From Powellomyces hirtus (taxonomy: Eukaryota; Chytridiomycota; Chytridiomycetes; Spizellomycetales; Powellomycetaceae), in contig JAHLKG010000017.1 in assembly GCA_025526995.1 (NCBI GenBank), positions 124,001 through 188,000 of the forward strand: DNA of 64,000 nucleotides, written 5' to 3'. The notes beneath the pieces were generated by a model that was not told the DNA's origin, ran no database searches, and saw nothing but the letters and a program-made list of their open reading frames with translations. The first letter of the stretch is position 1. Each line of letters begins with the position of its first letter. Both the position numbers and the translations under genes were made by a program. Below, in pieces: positions 54,212 through 64,000 of the stretch.

Positions 54212-54879
54212 ATGCCCAGTGTACTCGATCTCATAAACAAGCCGCTGGTCACCGCCATTGGCATTCCCGTTGTCCTCGGAATGAGCGTTGGTAGTCTCAC
54301 CAGGCATTCCGTCAGGACGTGGTACCCTGCTTTGAACAAGCCAAGGTAGTTACTTCAATACATATGTCGCCGTCCCGTGACTTGAAGCTGATGGCTGTAA
54401 TTCTAATTTTAATCTGGTAGCTGGACTCCACCGAATTGGGTCTTCCCCGTGGTAAATGATGGGTCTAGCCAAATACAGTCTTTCAAGGGGTAGATTTCAG
54501 TACTGACGTCGTTCTTTAGGCTTGGACGTCTCTGTACGCCTCTATGGGATATGCCTCCTACCTCATCTACCGAGCTGGGGAGATCAACCCTCTTATCGAC
54601 ACTTCCAGCGCTTTAAAGCTGTACGCAGGCCAACTCGCGTTGAACCTCGCATGGACACCGCTGTTCTTTGGTGTCCACAGACTTGGTGCCGCAACCGTCG
54701 ACATTGTTGCATTGCTCGGATCAGTTGTGGCCACGGCTGTCGAGTTTGGAAAGATTGATGGGACAGCTGGATGGCTGATGGCGCCGTACGCTGCTTGGGT
54801 CGCGTATGCTACTTCCCTCACTATTTACATCTGGCGCAACAACGGGAAGAGGGGACCCGCTGGACGAAAGGACCTTTGA
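54212..54879 (+). CDS. TspO/MBR family membrane protein (translocator protein)
   Basis: Exons 54212-54345, 54421-54451 and 54520-54879 give 174 residues, the family's usual size. Five hydrophobic segments. The signature WYPALNKPSWTPPNWVFPVA spans introns 1 and 2; WTSLYASMGYASYL, LALNLAWTPLFFG and WLMAPYAAWVAYA are the family's Trp-rich motifs. TSPO proteins bind porphyrins and sterols in the mitochondrial outer or ER membrane and are linked to stress and heme metabolism. Ends in a basic, cytosolic tail. Confidence 0.93.
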
Positions 54880-55293
54880 GAAAGTCTCAGTAGATCCTGC
54901 CAGTGGGTCCCTGTAAATCATGCTTCCCTGTCTTATCTGCCTATCAGATGCAGAATATCTACAGGACGTGTACCGAGCGTGGGAGGTTTTGTCTTCAGAA
55001 GATTAACAAAACTTTGTCACTTACATGCACATGTCATTTTCCTTATTTGTCAGTTGCTGATCATATATACAGCGATTGCAGGGCATTCGGTTGTGACAGC
55101 CCGAGACTGTGACACACCCTCCTGAACTAGCATAGTCCAGAACAGTCACAGTGACTGACAGGCTACCTCATGGCGCCGTCCTTCCATTACCCTTTTGGAA
55201 AATCCCCATACTGTCTGCATTGTAGTTTGCAAGTACGCTGCCAAACGTCACTGACACCACAATTGACATCGGATTCTAGAGCCTTGGGACATC
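54880..55293. other. Intergenic
   Basis: Contains a GTGACA/TGTCAC-rich stretch around 55096-55160 but no gene recognised. Confidence 0.5.
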
Positions 55294-55917
55294 ATGACCA
55301 AAAACACCCCTCTGGTCGTCGTCAACCGAATCTTGGACGACTTGTGGGATGACCTTGTCATTGACGTCGACACTGGGCTGTATTTCTCACTCCTGCTCGT
55401 CAACAAAACGTTCAAAGAAGCCGTCTACAGACGTCGCAAAGCACTCATGCTTGGACAAGCAATATATCTTCGAACCACAGAAGGAGCCGATATGCTAGGG
55501 TCGCTCAAAGATCCTTTCAAGAATCCGTACAATTCGCCTTTCCACGCGTTGGCCCATTTCGTATTCGGGTTCGACAGATTGGAGGAGGATATAGATGGTC
55601 CCGACGTTATCGGGAGGCACCGGCAAACAATTGATGCACTGCTACCCGTTTCCGAGACAGCGTACTTGATGATGACCGGGGATGGTGACGATGATGCATA
55701 TGCCGCTAATCGAGGGGGCCCGGTGTGCTCGTCGTCACCTCACAACCACATGTGGTTCTTCAAAGACGTTCGATCAGTCAAGAGGGTTACAACGTGGACG
55801 TATGGCGTGTTTTGGAGAGATGCGCACAACCATGTCCCCCCAGTGCTCTCCCTGATTGATGTGGATTTGTTTGAGAGCTTCAAGTTTTCGATTAGTTTTT
55901 ACCGCTTCCCTGAGTGA
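55294..55917 (+). CDS. Hypothetical protein, single exon (207 aa)
   Basis: Uninterrupted frame from MTKNTPLVVVNRILDD. The first 50 residues (hydrophobic ILDDLWDDLVI, then LYFSLLLVNKTFKEAVYRRR) have the pattern of an F-box-like helix bundle, where LLLVNKTFKEAVY resembles the second F-box helix; this is tentative. The rest has an acidic insert (GDGDDDAYA) and aromatic-rich strands near the end. No enzyme motif. Codon composition is like neighbouring genes, so it is probably real. Confidence 0.55.
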   Translation: MTKNTPLVVVNRILDDLWDDLVIDVDTGLYFSLLLVNKTFKEAVYRRRKALMLGQAIYLRTTEGADMLGSLKDPFKNPYNSPFHALAHFVFGFDRLEEDIDGPDVIGRHRQTIDALLPVSETAYLMMTGDGDDDAYAANRGGPVCSSSPHNHMWFFKDVRSVKRVTTWTYGVFWRDAHNHVPPVLSLIDVDLFESFKFSISFYRFPE

Positions 55918-56039
55918 ATACCGTTGCTGGCATGTCCACTCCCTGTACATATTATCATCGCAATTTTTGTGCAAATCTGTATATTATTGCACACACAATG
56001 CACCACCTCTAACATGGATATAGAGTTTCCCCTCCTTCC

Positions 56040-59000
56040 TCACTTCCTCTTCTTACTCGCACTCTTGGGTTCATCCTTAGCTTTGCGTTTCCTCTCCTCC
56101 TTTTCCTCTTCCGCCGCCGCAGCTGCCTCGGTCGTTTCTTTCGCAATGAGGCCAATCAGGGTATTGCAGCGCCGTTGGATTTCCAGGGCAGTGCGCGACT
56201 TTATGAACCAGTCAAAGCGGAACAGCGGCGACCGTTTGACTTCGTGCAGAATCTTGTCGTACACTTCGTCCGAGCCGTAGCCGTAGCGTTCGAGCATGAC
56301 GAGCTGCGCGCGGGGGGCGGGGGGCAAGCGAAAAGGGGGTGAGCGAATGAATGGGCACGGCAAAAAAAATGGGGCAACAATGACACGCGGAGACCCTTAC
56401 CAAGAATCGATCCTCTTCTTCCGTAAAGTTCTTTCCCTTGCTCTGGAGGTACTGAATCTTCAACTGCTGCAACGGCAGTCGATGCTGCTTGATCTTTGCC
56501 GTTAGCGCATCCTGTATCTCCTGGGTCTTTCGGAGCCTACTTTCCCCTTTCTCAATGTTCGCAATGACCTTCTCGTAATCCGCCAATTCCTTGTGCCGTT
56601 TCCAGAACGTGGCCGCATACGTTTTCACATCTTGCGGAGACTTGCCCTCAATCTCCGTCGCGACGGAATCGAGATCGTTACGGCCGTAGCGTTCGAGGGC
56701 TTTACAAAAGGCGACAAAGTCGCGCTTGGTCCAGTCCCCAAACCCTTTCAAGAGCAATTTCTCCTTCTCCGCAATTTCCGCTTCCGTCAACGGTTCAGCG
56801 GCATCGATTTTCGCTTGCTCGTCGGCCACTTTCGCAGTCAGGTCTTCCCCCTCCGTTTCCGGGCCCCCGTCGAGATCCTCTGCGCGGGCTCGGTATCCCA
56901 TATCCTTTCTCCACGCCAGAATCTCACGTTCCGCCAAATCCTTCAACCGGGTCGGATAAAACTGGAAATCCTGTATCTGCAGCGCCTTGGGTGGTTTGGG
57001 CGCTTTATCTTTACTCGCCGTTCGTCCTCCCGTCTGGAGCATGCCCTTGTAATACTCTTGTTCCGAGTACGATTGCATGAGGGATTTGCGTTCGCGCTTG
57101 GCGGGTCCGATCCAGCCGGAACTGATTCCGTCGCGCTTACGGAAATCGGCCCCTTCCCATTCGTAGACGCTGCCCGTGCCGGCCAGACTGAACTTTTGGA
57201 GGTCGTCGAGGCCCATGTTGGCGTATTTTTGATCGAGTTCGGCCGTTTTTTGTTCCGAGCGGCGAAGCAGGTCGTCAATGTCTTCCCCAGAAATTGTGCT
57301 GAGAGTGTGACATAAATAGTTAGAACCATGAGCTATAGAACAGGTAGATTCAGATGCGCCTGCTAACTCACCTATCAGTCGACTTGAATATATCCTGCGC
57401 ACCATGCTGAATCATCGACAACAACTCATCCTTGTTCGCCGCCTTGTTCTGCTGCGTCGCTCTCCCTTGCTGAATCACCAACTGATCCAACCTCAATTTC
57501 TGGGTAGCGCGATCAATCACCTTCTCCTCGACCGCATTCTCCGTGATGAATCGAAACACAACGACCTGCTTCTTCTGTCCAATGCGGTGCGCTCTGTCCT
57601 CCGCCTGCAGATCCACCTGCGGGTTCCAGTCATTGTCGTACATGACGACATGGTCCGCGGTTGCGAGGTTGATGCCGAGCCCTCCCGCGCGGGTGGTGAG
57701 GAGGAAGATGAATTTCGTGCTGTCGGGTTTGTTAAACTCGTCAATGCTGCTGACACGGTCTTCATGCGGCGTCTGCCCATCAATGCGACAATACTCGTAT
57801 CCCCTAAACACACAATAATCTTCCAAGATATCCAACATGCGGCTCATTTGGCTAAAAAGGAGGACGCGGGACCCGCTCGCTTTCGATTTCTTCAGCATCC
57901 GGTCGAGGACGACCATTTTGCCTGCATTGTCGATCAAATGTTCGTCGGTGGTGAACGGCGGGCCCGGCTCGGCGCCGTCAAAAAGGTACGGGTGATTACA
58001 GCATTTGCGGAGCTGCATGACAATGTTTTGGAGTCTCGTGGCGCGGGTTTTGGTGTTCTTGTCCCCAATGCTGATGTTGACGGCATCGATGTCCTTTTCC
58101 AAAAGCCGCTGGTACCATTTCCGTTGCATGGTGCTCATGCCGACGTAGATGTTCATTCGTTTTTTGGGCAGGAGTGATTTTTCAACGTCGGCTTTGATGC
58201 GGCGCAGGAGGAACGGGCGGAGGACTTTGTGCAGCTGGTTAACGACTTTATCTTGATCGCCGCCTTGCTCCTCAAACCATCTGTCGAAATCTTCCGAGGA
58301 GCTGAAAATGTCGGGGAGCAGAAAGTTGAGCAGCGCCCACAGCTCGTGGAGGTTGTTTTGCAGTGGGGTTCCTGTCAGGAGGAGACGATTCCGGCAAGGG
58401 AACTCTCGGACAATCTGGGACAGTGTCGAGTTTTCGTTTTTGATTCTGTGCGCTTCGTCAATGACAATGTACTGCCATGATATCTTCCGAAACGACGCCT
58501 TTTCCAACAGACACATCTCATAGGATGTTACACAGACATCAAAATCCTGCGCCAGCAATTTATCTTGGACCATAGCCACCCGGTCCTCTTTGGTGCCGTG
58601 AAACATGAACGCATTCAGGGTCGGGACCCATCGTCCAAACTCGGCCATCCAGTTATGGAGGGTTGATTTGGGGACAATGACGAGATGCGGGCCGCTGATG
58701 TTTTGGAAATGTTTGAGGTAGCCGAGAAAGGAGATGGATTGCAACGTCTTTCCCAATCCCATTTCGTCGGCCAAAATGCCGTTGATTCCGTTTTCGAACA
58801 GGGAGATGAGCCAGTTCAGCCCTTGAACCTGGTAATCTCGCATGGGCGCGTGGACAACGTACTTTGGCGACTCGTCGAAGGTGAAGGGAGTCATGTCCGT
58901 CTCTTCCGCGTCCGCTTGCAGTAGTTCGTCGTCTTCCTCCTTCTCGGTCTTGCGGTGGCGCCGTGACCCGTCTTTGCTCGTGCTCTTTGCCTTCTCTACG

Positions 59001-59372
59001 CCGCCGGTCGCCTCCTCCAATGCGCTCACATCTGCTCCTTTCATTTTCCGACTAGGAAAAAACAATACCATCAGTTCCGCGCTTCCTCCCCTGACAGAAC
59101 ATGTGACGCACACCAACTCACATGTTCATAAAATGCGCAAAAATCTCCGTCTGGCCCATCAGGTACGCATATCGCTTCTGTTGGTCTCTCGCCTTCCGCC
59201 TCTCCAATTCCGCATTGTCTTTCGCAAACCCCGCTTTCCGTTTTGCTAGCGTGGCTCGGTCGAGTGGTATATGCTTTGGCTTGGCGGGACTGTCGTTGAC
59301 GTCCATCGCGTCTTCGTCGTCGCTGGGGATATCCTCGCTTCGAGATGCGGTGTCATTTTCATAGTCGGACAT
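56040..59372 (-). CDS. ISWI-type chromatin-remodelling ATPase
   Basis: Exons 59372-59122, 59051-57372, 57298-56401 and 56303-56040 give 1030 residues, typical of ISWI. Acidic N-terminus, then SNF2 ATPase: Walker A DEMGLGKT at 179-186, DEAH at 282-285, [20 protein letters not shown], second lobe [17 protein letters not shown] and [19 protein letters not shown] arginine finger region. The NegC-like linker leads to HAND ([20 protein letters not shown]), SANT ([19 protein letters not shown]) and SLIDE ([16 protein letters not shown], joined across the last intron) domains, and a Lys-rich tail. It slides nucleosomes in the nucleus and spaces arrays. It sits divergent to the Dabb gene. Confidence 0.96.
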
Positions 59373-59755
59373 ATCGCTGAGCTAGAGTGATCTTCAAAGT
59401 CTATCGTCTTATTCTTTGTATATCGCCGTTGTAAACTGCTCCTTCATGGACGTATTGATCCACAATCGAGTTGGACAGAGCAGTTGATGAACTGGAATCG
59501 ACAGTGCCGAAGCTTTATGTGGGGGTGCAAAGTGGAAAGGAAGAGGCTAGGATAGCTTCACAGTCGGACAGCCTCCCCCATCCAGTCATGTGGGATCCAC
59601 GTGATAAATCTCACTACGCAAGCTGACGGATGTCCGAACTGGGCCGATCACATCCTACATGTAGATCACACCAAATGTTGTGAGATGTCGCATCCCCATT
59701 CTGAGGTGCATTTCCCATTCATTCATTCCTGACTTCATCCCCATATAACTTCCCA
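59373..59755. promoter_or_regulatory. Bidirectional intergenic region between ISWI and the Dabb gene
   Basis: Divergent promoters must lie in these 383 bp. CATATAAC at 59740-59747 is a TATA-like element 9 bp before the plus-strand ATG, and CCACGTGATA near 59597 contains a CACGTG E-box. No other feature. Confidence 0.45.
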
Positions 59756-60513
59756 ATGACGGTCGTCCACATCGGTAAGCACCACAAAACGTTTCTGTCA
59801 CACAGCACCGAATCATATCTACTCGGTGCCCACTAAAGTTTCTTCTCTCAGTCCATTTCAAAGTCAAGGCGGCTGCCCAGGTCGCCGAGTTTGAGGAACA
59901 GGTCCGCACGCTGGCTGGCATCAAAGGCGTCCAGAGGGTAAATGAAACATTGAAATGAAAAAACTTGAACGGGGGGGTTGTGCATCGCATTCTGATCATT
60001 TGATGGGGTTTCCGCTAGTTTTCTTTCGGCCGTACATTCACCACCGACCGGGCGAAAGGCTACACTCACGGTACCGTGGTGACGTTGTTTTTGCGATGAT
60101 GGTCGCATTGTGCTTACGCCCTCTCTGCGTGATCTTCTGTCAGCCATGGTTATGGACTTTGCCGATAAAGAGGTGTGACTTTTTTTTCGTCATTCAAGTT
60201 TATCAACACTCAAAGTGCCCTAGTTCGACTGACATCCTCCTGCTTTGCTGTATAAGGCACTGGAACGATACTCATCGGACGAGCACCATGGTACGTGGAA
60301 TGCCATTGCCTCTGAAGAACATAGGGCAGCTTGTACGCATGCTTGAATGTTTTCCCATCTATTCCTAGTCCACGTCATCAACACGTATATCAAGCCCAAC
60401 ATTGAAGAAGGTAGGTGTCAGGCGACACTGCAAAGTCAAAGCTGCTTACAAACGACATGAATCGCGTTGATGTTTTCGCAGGAGGTGTTCTGTGTTTGGA
60501 CATTGAGCAGTAA
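59756..60513 (+). CDS. Stress-responsive A/B-barrel (Dabb) domain protein, seven exons
   Basis: Exons 59756-59774, 59852-59937, 60019-60070, 60144-60172, 60257-60290, 60369-60410 and 60482-60513 sum to 294 nt, 97 residues. The joined protein opens MTVVHIVHFKVKAAAQVAEF and has FSFGRTFTTDRAKGYTH, MVMDFADKEALERYSSDEHH and VHVINTYIKPNIEE, the full Dabb pattern (H-x-V-x-F-K at the start, central H-H-x3-V). Dabb proteins form dimeric alpha/beta barrels; some are olivetolic-acid-cyclase-like or stress proteins, but the activity here cannot be predicted. All six introns are GT-AG, 71-84 nt long. Confidence 0.9.
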
Positions 60514-60634
60514 AAGATCGGGCTTTAGGCAACTGATGATATAGATAGTCTAGATGATGATTCTGTTACTGCTCTATGCTAAACGGATGGTCGGGACGTT
60601 CGATGGGTGGGGTATATAGTCATGGTCTCCAGTT

Positions 60635-62643
60635 TCATTCAACGTCCTCCAAAGTCCACGTTCCCCCATGTCCGACTCTCACGATGCGTCCGCGGAAGCC
60701 ATCAAACACGCGATGAGACACAATGATGAGCGTAGTGCCTTGCTCAACGAGCGTCGCAAACAGGCGGGCTTCACTACAGGGATCAATGTTGCTCGTTCCT
60801 TCGTCCATGAACACAAAACGGGGTCGCCGGTAGAGAATTCTAGCAAACGCCAGACGCTGTCGTTCACCGGGCGACAGGATCTTTGACCAGTCCGTTTCGG
60901 GGATGGCCGACGAGACGAGCTCAGATGTAGTCACGTGTTCTGTATCGCGCGCCAAGAGGTAATCGAGTTGAACGGCCTGCAAGATCTGTAGCGTGTGGTG
61001 TGCGTCCAGTGGGGGTATGTCAGGGGTATATGGATACGCGATGTGCTTCGCTAATGATGTCAGGGTAGTGACACATGCTGTTGACCCGCGCTCGAATGCT
61101 GCCAGGTATGGAGACTGCGGAACAAACAACACCTGGTGGTGCGTCACGTTGCGGTAATCCACGGACCCCCCATTGAGGTCCCACAACCCGGCGAGAGTTC
61201 GTAGCAGTGAGGATTTTCCAATCCCGGATGGACCAGTGATGATATGATGATGACCTGCACGAATCATTAATGACAAGTTTGTAATTAGCGGTGTTTCGGG
61301 ATATCCTGGCGCTGTGATGAGAATGTTGGACAGAGTGATGGAGGGATCCGCATCGACATCCATTCCCACGCTCGTGCCCGTCCGACTCGGAAGGTCTTTG
61401 CGTAACGTTTCGAGGAGTTGACTGATACGCGTTGCATATCCCGCAATGTCAGCAAAGTTCTCAGCCTTTCTCGCAACGTTCGTAAACTGGTAGAGGAGAT
61501 AGAGGGAGAAGAAGAGGTTGCTGGCAATCAACGCGCTCAGTTCGGGTGCCGGGAGGTGATCGTATTCTCCCGCAAAGATGGGGACAGCCATGATGGAATA
61601 GCAGACGACTGTGCCAGAGTAATCTATGAACGCAGTCCCGAATCGCAGGAGGGCTTCTCGCGTGATAATTTTGCGCTGCCACGCCAGCAATGCCTGCAGG
61701 GCTTCTTCGAGGATCGACAGCTCCTGCTGTTCTCCGCGAAGGAAGGCGACGGACTCTGCGTTTTGACCGAGCCGAACGTGAAGGTGACGGAAATCACCTT
61801 CGGCCTTTTCTTTCTGATAGACTAGCGGAATCAGCGGACGCATCAGGTATCTAGTTTGCAATGTGGAGACAACAAAAAAGAGGTAGAGGCACAGGGGACC
61901 GCGCCAGCCAGTCACTACGAAATTCCGATACGTGTAGTAGACGAGCAGAGCAGGGGCAAGCACAATGTCTTCCAAGACTTTTCGCAGCTGACGAGGCACG
62001 GACACAGTAGATATCCAGATTAGGCTCACACGCATGCATCAGTAGTGCGAACCATTGCAAGTCGCACCTCTTCTGAGAACTTTTCTACATCCTGAGCAAT
62101 CCGCTGGTCGGGATTGTCATTTCCGCCAAGTTTCTGCACCGCGAGGAAAAACAGCGCTCTACGGGTAACATAGGCGTTCTGCAGGTCCCTCGTCAGCTTC
62201 CTCCTGGTTCGCAACGCAAGCAATCCTCCAACAAAATGAGCGGCAGCTTTGACGGTTGCTATTACGATAAAGAGACTAAACAGCTTGACCACCAGCCAAA
62301 TGAAGCCGGCTTTGTCGCGATTGTTGAGCACGACATAGAACTGGGGGATGGCGATCCCGATGAAATACACGGTGATCTCGTAAAAGACATTGATTAGGAT
62401 AAGGAGGGCATACAAGGTGCCCAGACATTCTGAGGAAGGTGCTAGCAGGGCGCGCAAGAGAAGGAAGACGCTGTGAAGGGCGCGACCATTGTTGATTGGA
62501 GCGTTGTGTTTTCCGGGAGGGGGGTTCCCAGTGCTGGTGGCGTCAGTTGAAGTATGGGCTGAAGAGTCTGGCGGAAGTGGGTGTTGTTGCGGAGCGAGTG
62601 TGGGAAGTGGCGAGTAAGAAGTTGAAGGACCAAGGCCAAACAT
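60635..62643 (-). CDS. ABC transporter subfamily D half transporter (peroxisomal or vacuolar type)
   Basis: Exons 62643-62053 and 61987-60635 (65-nt intron) give 647 residues. The Pro/Ser/Thr-rich N-terminus has no signal. About six hydrophobic helices include the ABCD EAA-like loop AESVAFLRGEQQE (about 274-286). The nucleotide-binding domain has Walker A GPSGIGKSS (449-457), signature LSPGERQR (568-575), Walker B FVFMDEGTS (588-596) with catalytic Glu593, and H-loop His622. Half transporters dimerise. ABCD1-3 carry acyl-CoAs into peroxisomes and ABCD4 moves cobalamin from lysosomes; the motifs do not settle which. Length and architecture fit the subfamily. Confidence 0.9.
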
Positions 62644-64000
62644 GACATTGACGAAATGCCGAGCGATGACAGTTCAGACGAGGGGTTCAAGCGGTGAACG
62701 AACGAACATATGGGGGTGCCACGACCCCTAGATGTAGCCACGACTGATAATGATAGGATGAGGGGATATGGACAGCACAAGTAAGCCGTTGTACAGGAAT
62801 CTGGAGAGTCGCCACTCTGGGAGTATCTATGAGCGTCTTTGTCTGTCTGACGGAACGAAACGCGAGATGCCAAAATCAGCGCATTGCTGTGTGTGTACTG
62901 AATCTAGCAGCACTGTCCTGCCTTTGTTTTGCCAAGGAAGAAGCGATGGATGGATGCAAATGGGGGGAGCGAGACTTTCCTTTTTCTTGGCTGCTGCTTC
63001 AAGTGGGTTCCTTTCTTGTCTGGGATGAAGTGGGTTCGTCATTGTTTAAGGTGGGTATGATAAGGTGGAGGGTGCGGTGATCGGTTGTGCGCCTATAAAT
63101 AGTACACTCACTCACTCTGTCAGTCTCTCAATCCGTCTGTCAGTCTGTCTCTTCTCTCTTCTCTCTCAAGAGTGCAACGTTGGCGACAGACAGACAGACA
63201 GAACTTGTGGGTGACGCGACGCGACTTTCTTTTTCTGTCTCCCTCTCTCTCTCGTGCCATTCAATTCACTTCCGCCTCGCGATTTGCCCCTCCATTCACT
63301 CTCAATTCAGACCGCTTTTTTTCTTGTCAAAAATCAACTATAAAAGCCCCAAGCTCCCAAACTTCCCCCCTCCCTCCCTTCCCATCCCATCCATCCCCTT
63401 TGCTCCCATCTGCTCTCTCCCTCTCTCTCTCTCTCTCCTCCCTGCAGCAAATCACCCCCTTCGCTGCCCCAGCTCCTCCAGCCTCGTCTCGTCCCGTCCC
63501 CGTCTCCGTCTCCGTCTCGTAGGACGCCCTGTTGCCTCCTTTGTTTGTCTTTTACCGGTTAACTCCGAGGATTTAAAAAACGCACTGAGGGAATAACCCC
63601 TACGGTGCACCGCTTCGAAAACGTCGCTCCAAAACCCCCGATTTCAGGTTCTTCTTCTTCCGGGGTTTCTTCCTGGTAAGCCCCCCCGGCCAAACGAGCC
63701 CTCTCTCTCCATTCCACACTTGCGCGACCGCGACCGAAACCCTCGTGTGAACGAAATGCCAACCTCGAAATCTCTCCCTCTCTCTCTCTCTCCCAGAACC
63801 CCCTTGGCCAGGTGCAGACGCCGGGCCCTGAGATATTTACTCCCCCTCACTCCAACCAACCCTATCCAATCCGGGCTCACGCCCCCCCACCCGTCAACCT
63901 CACACCACCCTACCCACCCCCGCGTCCCATCTACGTCCGATGAAGGAAGTCGTTGCTCCATTCTTCCACTCAACCACTCAAGTCCTGGGTCCTTTGAGCC
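62644..64000. other. Intergenic, pyrimidine-rich; probable promoter and leader of a gene beyond the right edge
   Basis: CT-rich tracts: (CT)n at 63418-63437 and about 63776-63790, repeated GTCTGTC at 63134-63150, and a long C/T-rich block 63240-63560. The overlapping open frames are low-complexity by-products. TATAAATAG at 63094-63102 and the downstream CT tracts suggest a strong plus-strand promoter. No coding exon recognised. Confidence 0.5.

Noticed and set aside
57404..58177. 257-codon plus-strand ORF opposite ISWI
   Set aside because: Mirror frame of the conserved SNF2 helicase domain.
63172..63973. Open frames in the CT-rich region at the right edge
   Set aside because: They are made of simple repeats on both strands and show no domain.
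37009..64000. Biosynthetic cluster around the monooxygenase, TSPO, Dabb and ABC genes
   Set aside because: Housekeeping genes (ISWI, ADE12, GatC) are interspersed and no scaffold-forming synthase is present.

Overview
The window looks like nuclear DNA of a filamentous or early-diverging fungus. Genes are spliced with short GT-AG introns of roughly 50-130 nt, the gene set is fungal (an ISWI remodeller, an ADE12-type adenylosuccinate synthase, a hybrid histidine kinase), there is a nuclear tRNA-Arg gene, and Ty1/copia and Ty3/gypsy chromovirus retrotransposons are abundant. A chytrid-like fungus is possible, but nothing here fixes the species.

Left part (1-36.48 kb): an LTR-retrotransposon cluster with one small gene (a RING-type Cys/His protein, 9326-10064) inside it. 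I name the families Gypsy-A, Gypsy-B, Copia-A, Copia-B, Copia-C and LTR-D. Two Copia-A copies lie in inverted orientation (2071-8249 and 11949-18126). The Gypsy-A element they interrupt is split into a 5' part on + (1-2070) and a 3' part on - (about 10606-11948). Target-site duplications and diagnostic LTR sites show that homologous recombination between the two Copia-A copies inverted the DNA between them. To the right is a nest: a Copia-C remnant contains Copia-B1 (18760-35505), which contains Gypsy-B (21308-32476), which contains Copia-B2 (24606-30339). Most junctions carry a 5-bp duplication. Both copia families encode a chromodomain between integrase and reverse transcriptase, an uncommon arrangement for Ty1/copia.

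Right part (36.5-64 kb): conventional gene-rich DNA. In order: hybrid histidine kinase (-), adenylosuccinate synthase (-), ZZ-finger/EF-hand protein (+), mitochondrial GatC (-) divergent from an RRM-TatD fusion (+), tRNA-Arg(UCU) (-), a poorly resolved stretch with coiled-coil ORFs (48-51 kb), an FAD aromatic monooxygenase (+), a TSPO/MBR membrane protein (+), a hypothetical protein (+), ISWI (-) divergent from a small Dabb-domain protein (+), an ABC subfamily-D half transporter (-), and a pyrimidine-rich intergenic region at the right edge.

Exon coordinates were derived by hand from reading frame and GT/AG sites. For every multi-exon gene given with exon lists, the summed exons are divisible by three and the joined family motifs are continuous.
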